Assembly: GCA_018266735.1 (NCBI GenBank)
Contig: JAFDZT010000001.1
Span: 62,001 to 126,000, forward strand
DNA from: Bacteroidota bacterium
GTDB taxonomy: Bacteria > Bacteroidota > Ignavibacteria > Kapaibacteriales > Kapaibacteriaceae
Direction: 5' to 3'
Length of the DNA stretch: 64,000 bases
A model generated the notes under the pieces. The model did no database searches. It had not been told where the DNA came from and saw only the letters and a program-made list of their open reading frames with translations. Each line of letters starts with the position of its first letter. Position 1 is the first letter of the stretch. This document shows, piece after piece, positions 35,868-42,525 of this stretch. Position numbers and translations under genes: made by a program.

Positions 35868-36350
35868 TTACCGCTCGTCGGCGCTTGGGCCATACATGCC
35901 GGGCACCGGTACGTCCAAGAGTCGTAGGTACACGCTCAACTGTCCGCGATGGTGAACGTTGTGATTGAAGCAAAAGCTCCGCAGCGTGACACCCCGAGGC
36001 ATGGTGGAGATAACGTGGTCTCCGCTGCGCAACGTCCACGGCTCTTCCAATTGTGCCGGTGTAAGACTGGCAATGTGCTGGCGTGCCTCGGCCGCAAGGG
36101 CATCAAAGGTGGCAAGGAGCTCTTCGCGATTCGATGGTGCGTGTAGCGTGCGGGGAGCGGCAAGGTCCAGCTCATTCTGTCCGATGGTCATCGTTGCCCA
36201 CCACGGCATGGTCGCAACGTGCGTTGCAAGCTTGCGCAAGGTGTACGACTTGGCATGCGGCTGCCAATCGAAATGTTCATCGGGAACGCGCTCAAGGATC
36301 TTACGCGTGCTTTGATTCTCGTGATCGAATTCGGCAAGAAGTGATCGCAT
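35868..36350 (-). CDS. DinB family protein
   Basis: A 160-residue four-helix-bundle protein. MRSLLAEFDHENQSTRKILERVP opens the fold, with LRKLATHVATMPWW and NHNVHHRGQLSVYLRLLDVPVPGMYG carrying the metal-binding histidines (His of THV and HHxxQ). DinB/YfiT proteins use this site for thiol transfer or hydrolysis; the substrate is unknown. The ATG at 36350 gives the family's normal N-terminus. It is the first gene of a two-gene unit with the STAND ATPase. Confidence 0.88.
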   Translation of the reverse strand: MRSLLAEFDHENQSTRKILERVPDEHFDWQPHAKSYTLRKLATHVATMPWWATMTIGQNELDLAAPRTLHAPSNREELLATFDALAAEARQHIASLTPAQLEEPWTLRSGDHVISTMPRGVTLRSFCFNHNVHHRGQLSVYLRLLDVPVPGMYGPSADER

Positions 36351-36382
36351 ACTGATACGCCTGATAAATGGTGGTGAATGTC

Positions 36383-36390
36383 TAGGTTTG
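36383..36390 (+). promoter_or_regulatory. -7 promoter element (TAGGTTTG) before the beta-lactamase-like gene
   Basis: TAGGTTTG matches TAnnTTTG exactly. It lies in the divergent region between dinB and the beta-lactamase-like gene and leaves a leader of about 34 bases. No clear -33 element was seen. Confidence 0.45.
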
Positions 36391-36424
36391 ACGTTCCGAT
36401 CTCTTCGAAAATACATCGTCCGTT

Positions 36425-37339
36425 ATGATCATCCCTCCTTGTTCGATCGCGCACTTCATCCTTGTTGTTTTCTTTTCCCTGCCGCCTTGCCTCCTTGCCC
36501 AAGGAACGCTTCAGCAGAGGCTCGAAGCATTCGTTGCGACGCAGAACGCGACCATCGGAGTCTCCATTGATATCATTCCCGATCACGGACCTCTTGTCCA
36601 TTGCGGAGTTCATGAGCGAGACACGTTCATTGCAATGAGCACTATCAAACTCCCACTTTGCGTACTCGCATTGCATTTGGTCGAGCAGGGAACGCTTTCG
36701 TTCAAGCAACTGGTACGGTACGATTCGACCGACATGGCGCGCAACACCTACAGTCCTCTCCGCGACGCGCATCGACGACCGTTCACATTGGACCTCCGAA
36801 CGACGATCGCTGCGTCGGTCTCACAAAGTGATAATCTGGCCACTGATAAGATCCTCGATGCCATCGGTGGTACGGCGGTCGTTTCGTCCTGGCTTCGAGA
36901 GCATGGATTTACAGCTATGGACATGGGCACGTTCTATCGCGACATGACGCACGACCGATTGCGGTTGAACTGGAGCACTCCCGCTGAAATGAATCGTCTG
37001 CTCCTCGACGCCTATCGAGGACGCTTACTGAACAAAAAGAACACGGCATGGTTGTTCGAACAGCTCCGCCGGACCCGCACGTCGCCCGATCGGTTGAAAG
37101 GCCAGCTACCGCCGGGTACGTCGGTGGCACATAAGACGGGCACGTACTTCACCGAGGCAACCCTTTCCGACCTCGAAGCCGTGAATGACGTGGGGATCAT
37201 CGAAGTGCAGGATGTTGGAATTGTCGTGATCTCTGTGTTCGTGAACCACTCGCATATGTCGCCCAAGAAAACGGAAGCGGCAATAGCGACGATCGGAAGA
37301 ATGAGCTTAGGTGAGTTACAAGTGACGAGTGACAAGTGA
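36425..37339 (+). CDS. Class A beta-lactamase-like serine hydrolase lacking the usual Glu166
   Basis: A 304-residue exported protein (signal peptide ending LLAQG near residue 27). The serine-hydrolase motifs are S72-T-I-K75, S135-D-N137 and K237-T-G239, and NWSTP fits the PER/CepA-like subgroup. In the omega-loop region (about residues 164-185, GTFYRDMTHDRLRLNW) no glutamate is present, so the deacylating Glu166 appears to be missing. It could be a divergent lactamase, a penicillin-binding-like protein or a sensor. The last ten codons and the stop run into a heptamer repeat, so the C-terminus may be shaped by that repeat. Confidence 0.75.
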   Translation: MIIPPCSIAHFILVVFFSLPPCLLAQGTLQQRLEAFVATQNATIGVSIDIIPDHGPLVHCGVHERDTFIAMSTIKLPLCVLALHLVEQGTLSFKQLVRYDSTDMARNTYSPLRDAHRRPFTLDLRTTIAASVSQSDNLATDKILDAIGGTAVVSSWLREHGFTAMDMGTFYRDMTHDRLRLNWSTPAEMNRLLLDAYRGRLLNKKNTAWLFEQLRRTRTSPDRLKGQLPPGTSVAHKTGTYFTEATLSDLEAVNDVGIIEVQDVGIVVISVFVNHSHMSPKKTEAAIATIGRMSLGELQVTSDK

Positions 37340-37354
37340 CGAGTGACAAGTGAC
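37320..37354. repeat. Heptanucleotide tandem repeat (RAGTGAC x5)
   Basis: Five consecutive 7-mers, alternating AAGTGAC and GAGTGAC, give two and a half copies of AAGTGACGAGTGAC. The array covers the stop codon of the beta-lactamase-like gene and the start of the dnaK upstream region. It reads VTSDK then stop in the coding frame. It is the only simple tandem repeat of this kind noticed in the window. Confidence 0.8.
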
Positions 37355-37434
37355 ATGTATGCCTGGATGGCAATGAAGCGTCATTATGGCAACATCCTCG
37401 CCGCCTTTCTGTCCTTTTGACATGATTTTCGAGT

Positions 37435-37450
37435 TTGGCACGGTTCTTCA
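37435..37450 (+). promoter_or_regulatory. Possible sigma-54-like element before dnaK
   Basis: TTGGCACGGTTCTTCA contains a perfect -24 half (TGGCACG), but the -12 half is TTCA where TTGC is expected. It lies about 80 bases before the dnaK ATG. It could be a degenerate sigma-54 promoter or chance. No CIRCE inverted repeat was seen in the same region. Confidence 0.2.
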
Positions 37451-37528
37451 GGGCCTGTTTTCGGCGTGAGAGACGAATTTTCATGCATTGAACTCGATCA
37501 TCAACGTTAACCTCAAAAGGACCCCACA

Positions 37529-39433
37529 ATGGGAAAGATCATTGGAATCGACCTTGGCACAACGAACTCCGTTGTTGCCGTCATGGAGGGCAGCTCGCCC
37601 GTCGTGATCGCGAGTAGCGAAGGGATGCGCACCATTCCGTCGATCGTCGGCTTCACGAAGAGCGGCGAGCGACTTGTAGGACAGGCCGCCAAGCGCCAGT
37701 CCGTTACCAATCCGAAGAACACCGTTTACTCGATCAAGCGCTTCATGGGACGCACTATGAACGATGTGACCGAAGAAGCGAAGTCCGTTCCGTATGCCGT
37801 TGTGGCCGGCGAGAACAACAGTGCTCGCGTCGACATCGACGGACGCTTGTATTCGCCCCCCGAGATCTCTGCCATGATCCTTCAGAAGATGAAGCAAACG
37901 GCAGAGGACTATCTCGGACAAAAGGTCACCGAAGCCGTGATCACCGTACCGGCCTACTTCAACGACGCACAACGTCAGGCAACGAAGGACGCCGGCGAGA
38001 TCGCTGGTCTGACGGTACGCCGGATCATCAATGAGCCAACCGCTGCGGCCTTGGCCTACGGACTCGATAAGAAGGGACAGAATCAAACCGTCGTGGTCTA
38101 CGACCTTGGTGGTGGTACCTTCGATATCTCCATCCTCGAGATCGGCGAAGGCGTCTTCGAAGTGAAGAGCACCAACGGCGATACGCACTTGGGTGGCGAT
38201 AACTTCGATCATCGCCTGATCGAATTCCTTGCCGATGAATTCCAGAAGCAAGAAGGCATCGATCTGCGCAAGGATGCCATGGCGCTGCAACGTTTGCGCG
38301 AAGCAGCAGAGAAGGCCAAGATCGAATTGTCGCAGATGCTGCAAACCGACGTGAACCTTCCGTTCGTTACGGCAACAGCCGACGGTCCGAAGCACTTGAA
38401 CATCTCCATCTCGCGTGCAAAGTTCGAATCGCTCTGCGTCGATCTCTTCGATCGCTCGCTGCGCCCCTGCGAACAAGCACTGAAGGATGCAAAGCTCACA
38501 CCATCGCAGATCGACGAAGTGATCCTCGTGGGCGGTTCCACGCGCATTCCGAAGATCCAGGAGCTCGTGAAGAACTTCTTCGGCAAAGAGCCGAACAAGG
38601 GCGTGAACCCCGATGAAGTGGTGGCTGTTGGTGCAGCGATCCAAGGTGGCGTGTTGGCCGGCGATGTGAAGGACGTGCTCCTTCTCGACGTCACACCGCT
38701 CACACTGGGCATCGAGACCATGGGCGGCGTACTCACGCCGATGATCCCCGCGAACACGACCATTCCGCATCGCAAGACGGAAACGTTCTCGACCGCATCG
38801 GACAACCAACCATCGGTAGAGATCCACATTCTGCAAGGCGAGCGTCCGATGGCAGCCGACAACAAGTCACTCGGCAAGTTCCACCTCGACGGCATTCCAC
38901 CGGCACCACGGGGTGTACCACAAGTTGAAGTGACGTTCGATATCGATGCGAACGGCATTCTGAGCGTGGCCGCAAAGGATAAGGCATCGAACAAGGAACA
39001 GTCCATTCGCATCACATCGTCGAGCGGCCTCTCCAAGGATGAGGTCGAGGCCATGAAGCGGACGGCGCAGGAACATGCTGCAGAAGACAAGAAGCGCAAG
39101 GAAGAGATCGAACTTCGCAATCAAGCCGACAACCTTGTCTACTCCTCCGAGAAGCAACTCAAGGAGTTCGACGAGAAGCTCGATGCTGCTACCAAGGAGA
39201 ACATCACCAAGGCGAAGGACCGCTTGGCCGATGCGCTCAAGAACAACCCCGCCGACATCAATCCGGCCATGGATGCCCTGAACCAACTCTGGAGCGAGGC
39301 ATCGTCCAAGATGTACGCTCAAGGCGCCCCCGACGCCGGTCAGCCAGGCGCCGGTGCAGGTGCGGCCGGTAGCGAGGAGCCGCAGGGCGGCAAGGTGGAA
39401 GAGGCAGACTATACGATCGTTGACGAGAAATAA
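37529..39433 (+). CDS. dnaK: Molecular chaperone DnaK (Hsp70)
   Basis: A 634-residue Hsp70 of normal length. The ATPase domain begins [20 protein letters not shown] and includes [53 protein letters not shown] and [11 protein letters not shown]. The linker and substrate-binding domain start near [20 protein letters not shown]. The C-terminus is Gly/Ala/Pro-rich and ends [10 protein letters not shown], like DnaK's EEVKD-type tail. AAAAGGA precedes the ATG. It stands alone, without grpE or dnaJ, and is followed by a strong terminator. The 189 bases upstream hold the heptamer repeat and a possible sigma-54-like site. Confidence 0.97.
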   Translation: MGKIIGIDLGTTNSVVAVMEGSSPVVIASSEGMRTIPSIVGFTKSGERLVGQAAKRQSVTNPKNTVYSIKRFMGRTMNDVTEEAKSVPYAVVAGENNSARVDIDGRLYSPPEISAMILQKMKQTAEDYLGQKVTEAVITVPAYFNDAQRQATKDAGEIAGLTVRRIINEPTAAALAYGLDKKGQNQTVVVYDLGGGTFDISILEIGEGVFEVKSTNGDTHLGGDNFDHRLIEFLADEFQKQEGIDLRKDAMALQRLREAAEKAKIELSQMLQTDVNLPFVTATADGPKHLNISISRAKFESLCVDLFDRSLRPCEQALKDAKLTPSQIDEVILVGGSTRIPKIQELVKNFFGKEPNKGVNPDEVVAVGAAIQGGVLAGDVKDVLLLDVTPLTLGIETMGGVLTPMIPANTTIPHRKTETFSTASDNQPSVEIHILQGERPMAADNKSLGKFHLDGIPPAPRGVPQVEVTFDIDANGILSVAAKDKASNKEQSIRITSSSGLSKDEVEAMKRTAQEHAAEDKKRKEEIELRNQADNLVYSSEKQLKEFDEKLDAATKENITKAKDRLADALKNNPADINPAMDALNQLWSEASSKMYAQGAPDAGQPGAGAGAAGSEEPQGGKVEEADYTIVDEK

Positions 39434-39456
39434 GTCGGTCTCCACGGCAGAACTTC

Positions 39457-39492
39457 AAAGCGGGTCGGTGCAGCAATGTGCCGACCCGCTTT
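39457..39492 (+). terminator. Rho-independent terminator after dnaK
   Basis: A perfect 12-bp inverted repeat, AAAGCGGGTCGG at 39457-39468 and CCGACCCGCTTT at 39481-39492, separated by a 12-base loop. The A-rich and T-rich ends would make it partly bidirectional. It isolates dnaK from the downstream three-gene unit. Confidence 0.85.
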
Positions 39493-39521
39493 CTCGTTAT
39501 GAGCGGCTCGTCCCCGATGCG

Positions 39522-39529
39522 TATACTTG
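39522..39529 (+). promoter_or_regulatory. -7 promoter element (TATACTTG) before the membrane protein gene
   Basis: TATACTTG agrees with TAnnTTTG at all but one defined position and ends four bases before the ATG at 39534. It lies just after the dnaK terminator, so it is the natural promoter of the 39534-45353 unit, with a predicted leaderless transcript. Confidence 0.5.
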
Positions 39530-39533
39530 CCAT

Positions 39534-40553
39534 ATGAGCGCTACCACAAGATCCAAATACGTCGAACTCACCGAACACACAACACAGCAGGTTGCCTTGT
39601 TCGCATCGCTGGTCATCGGATGTTGTGTGGTCTTGATGCTCTTCATCGCCACTCCTGCCATGGAGTCCTTCTTTCGAGCATTCTTGCGAAGCGAAGTGCT
39701 TCACGATGGGCAGAAGGTCGTGTATAGGATCTCTGAGAACAGACCGGACGAGATCATCGAAACACATACCGTTGGAACGTGGGCATTGGTGGACGAGAAG
39801 TTGGCACAGCAGATCGCTGAGCGACCGGACGTTCCCGTTCCTGCCGAGTACATCTTCAAGCCCCTTATCTCTCTAACGCCGATCGTGATCGTCGCAAGTG
39901 TTCTCCTTTCCGCCGTCATTACCACGCTGCTTCCGCCGGGTATAGGATTGGTGCGACAGAAGATCGAGCGAGAGATCCTGAATGTGTTGGACCGTCTTGC
40001 ATGGTCACTGTATGGCGAGCATACGGCGGAGGAGATCAAGACGCTCACACGCGACATCACGACGGCCGACACGCGCCGACTTCATGATCTTGCCGAGATC
40101 TACAACGTACACTACACAGACCTTGAGCTTCTGCAGCGCGCGCTGCGTTGGAGGGTATCGAACGGATTCTCCAAGTTGATCCATGTGCACGATGGTGTGA
40201 AGTTCTACATGCGCGAGTATTTCACAGATCGGTACAGCAATGCCGTGCTAGGTGTGGTCTATATCGGCGCGGCGATGTTGATCATCGTGATCGGTATTCG
40301 CGGATTGAAGTTCCTTCCCGCCTCGGACCCTTCTGTGGTCCTTGGAGCCTTGAGCCTCGAGTTCATGTTGTTGATCACGTATGCCGCCGTGCTGATGTAC
40401 GGACGTCAAGAAGACCAAGGCGGATTCGATCTTTCACGGAATCCTGCATCGGCGATGTCGGCCACGTCCACCGCAGATGCCGATTCCGAGCAACTCTTGC
40501 GGGCCTTCCTCGGCCTGCAGCGTTCTGCTACCGGAGAGCGCCGCAATGACTGA
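39534..40553 (+). CDS. Membrane protein of unknown family, partner of a STAND ATPase
   Basis: A 339-residue protein I do not recognise. Four hydrophobic helices lie at about 22-40, 112-134, 238-258 and 270-289. Residues 41-111 and 140-237 form soluble loops; the second is amphipathic and helical (IEREILNVLDRLAWSLYG, RRLHDLAEIYNVHYTDLELLQRALRW). The tail after 290 is hydrophilic and Ala/Ser-rich. The stop overlaps the next gene, a STAND ATPase, by eight bases. Its position suggests it anchors or signals to that ATPase, but no sequence proves this. Confidence 0.7.
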   Translation: MSATTRSKYVELTEHTTQQVALFASLVIGCCVVLMLFIATPAMESFFRAFLRSEVLHDGQKVVYRISENRPDEIIETHTVGTWALVDEKLAQQIAERPDVPVPAEYIFKPLISLTPIVIVASVLLSAVITTLLPPGIGLVRQKIEREILNVLDRLAWSLYGEHTAEEIKTLTRDITTADTRRLHDLAEIYNVHYTDLELLQRALRWRVSNGFSKLIHVHDGVKFYMREYFTDRYSNAVLGVVYIGAAMLIIVIGIRGLKFLPASDPSVVLGALSLEFMLLITYAAVLMYGRQEDQGGFDLSRNPASAMSATSTADADSEQLLRAFLGLQRSATGERRND

Positions 40554-42525
40554 GATGCAGCCATTGATCGGAAGAGCGGATGCATGCGAACGCATCCTGC
40601 AAGCATGCGCGCGCACCACGAAGGGAAGCGGCGATGTGTTGATCGTACGGGCCGAGCCAGGGATGGGGAAAAGCGCATTGCTCACGTGGGTACAGGATGC
40701 ATGCAAGGCAACGCTTCCGGACCTGACGGTATTGCGTGTGGACTGTCGACCTCCGATCGGGTCGTTCCACGCCGGCGGCATCCAGCCACTTCAACCGTTC
40801 GGTCATGCGATCGAGCAGATGTATCTCCATAGCGGCGCAGCTGCAAAGAAACGCCTTGCCCTGAACATCGGCATGTCGGTGCTTGCATCCATCCCGATCG
40901 CCGGTGATCTCTTCTATGCCGTGAAGGCGATCTCACAAGACGTGAGCGAGTACAAGCGCGAGACATCTGCCCTTCAGCAAAAGAAGCGCGCTGCTGTTGA
41001 CGAGTGCATCGAGACGTTGACGTCCATCGCGGAACGACAGCCCTATGTGTTGCTCGTTGACGATGGACATTGGGCGGACAGTCAGAGTGTCGAAGTACTT
41101 CGTGCCTTGGTGGACCTTGCACATCGACTCCCGCTGTTGCTGGTGTGGACGGTCACGTCCACCGTTGCACAGCGCATCAACCCGACGCTCGCATCACTCT
41201 TACATGCACCGGCGATCACCGACCACGTCATCGGGTTGCAAGCACTCTCGTTGGAGGACAGCACGGCCATCGTGCATGAGCTGGCTCCACGTCATGACGT
41301 TGCCGCACCCGTGCTGGCGCGCCTGCACGACCGAACCGCCGGCATCCCCGGCATCCTCGTGGAGTACGTGAAGTACCTCGAGCGCACTGGTGATTTTTCC
41401 GACGATCTTGCCGTAACGATCGGTGAACATCCGAACACCGATGTTGTATTGCAGGAGATCCCCGAAGAAGACGCCGTGATCCTCTCGTTGTGTGCGGCCG
41501 AAGGACAGGAGTTCACAGCCTTCATGATCTCTTCGCTGATGAACACGGATGTACTGACAACCGTACGCGAACTGCGGAGACTACAACAGCAGACCGGACT
41601 CATCAAAAGTCTTGGCATGCGTGCGCGATATGGCGTGAAGACCACCACCTACGAATTCTCGCAGTCGTTCGCCTACTCGTACTTCCTGCATCGTCCGGAG
41701 TACGAGGAACGGAAGGCTGTGCATCAGCGCATCACAGATGTGTTACAAAAGGAGTTCGCACAAACACCGCACGACGAGATGCGATCACAGCTCGCCGTCT
41801 TCATTGCAGCACACAGTGCCGAGGCCGAAGACCTTGCCACAACGGAGCGCATGTTGGCCGTGTCGGCCGATCATGCACAGAGCATTGGCGCTGATGACAT
41901 CCGTGGATTCATCATTCGTGATCTTCTGCCGCTGTATGGTGGTGGGATCGAGAGTGCCGATACGCTTGCGATGGATGCAGCATCCCGGGACAATGTCAAT
42001 GGTCTCGATGGTAGTGGAACCCTGACAAATACAATGAGCTTTACAGAGCGCGTTCGCGTGCTCAGCGACATGCTCATCGACGGACGAGCCTTTGATGTTG
42101 CCGAGCACTGCTCAGCCGTACTTGCAGATTCGAACGCTCTGTTCACGACAACAGAGCGGGTCACGTTGCTATGTCTTGGCGCTCGGGCCTTTGCAGAACG
42201 CGATGCCCTGCTCGATGCCGAGACAAACCTGCAGCGTGCCGAGCAACTTGCGGCCGGAAGTCCTCGAGAGCTCTGCACGATCCTCAATGTACGTGCAACG
42301 ATCCAGCAACGCCAGGGCGATCTCGAAGCTGCACGAGAACTTCTCTTTGTCGCCGCACGTCACGCTGAATCGCTCCCGATGCCGAGTCGGCTCCTTACTC
42401 TTTCGAACATCGTTCTGTTGCTTCGAGCTATGAACGATCCGGGCGCCGAACGCTATGAGCGCGTTGTACGAAAACTCACCACTGAACTTTCATGGAACGC
42501 GTTGCGTGCCGATCTGAGGTTGTAA
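40546..42525 (+). CDS. STAND/AAA_16-type ATPase, second paralogue
   Basis: A 659-residue NTPase. Walker A is AEPGMGKSA (residues 36-44) and Walker B VLLVDDGHWADSQS (168-181). A glycine-rich helix pair with IPIAGDLFYAVKAI and a winged-helix-like segment with LCAAEGQEFTAFMISSL follow. The C-terminal 250 residues are helical repeats, shorter than in the paralogue at 33576-35858. The pair share DC-x-x-PI-x3-H-x-G, GD at residue 120 or 110, CAAEG-x-x-FT and YG-x4-YEF. It overlaps the membrane-protein gene and shares one base with the secreted-protein gene (TAATG). No enzymatic output domain is visible. Confidence 0.8.
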   Translation: MTEMQPLIGRADACERILQACARTTKGSGDVLIVRAEPGMGKSALLTWVQDACKATLPDLTVLRVDCRPPIGSFHAGGIQPLQPFGHAIEQMYLHSGAAAKKRLALNIGMSVLASIPIAGDLFYAVKAISQDVSEYKRETSALQQKKRAAVDECIETLTSIAERQPYVLLVDDGHWADSQSVEVLRALVDLAHRLPLLLVWTVTSTVAQRINPTLASLLHAPAITDHVIGLQALSLEDSTAIVHELAPRHDVAAPVLARLHDRTAGIPGILVEYVKYLERTGDFSDDLAVTIGEHPNTDVVLQEIPEEDAVILSLCAAEGQEFTAFMISSLMNTDVLTTVRELRRLQQQTGLIKSLGMRARYGVKTTTYEFSQSFAYSYFLHRPEYEERKAVHQRITDVLQKEFAQTPHDEMRSQLAVFIAAHSAEAEDLATTERMLAVSADHAQSIGADDIRGFIIRDLLPLYGGGIESADTLAMDAASRDNVNGLDGSGTLTNTMSFTERVRVLSDMLIDGRAFDVAEHCSAVLADSNALFTTTERVTLLCLGARAFAERDALLDAETNLQRAEQLAAGSPRELCTILNVRATIQQRQGDLEAARELLFVAARHAESLPMPSRLLTLSNIVLLLRAMNDPGAERYERVVRKLTTELSWNALRADLRL

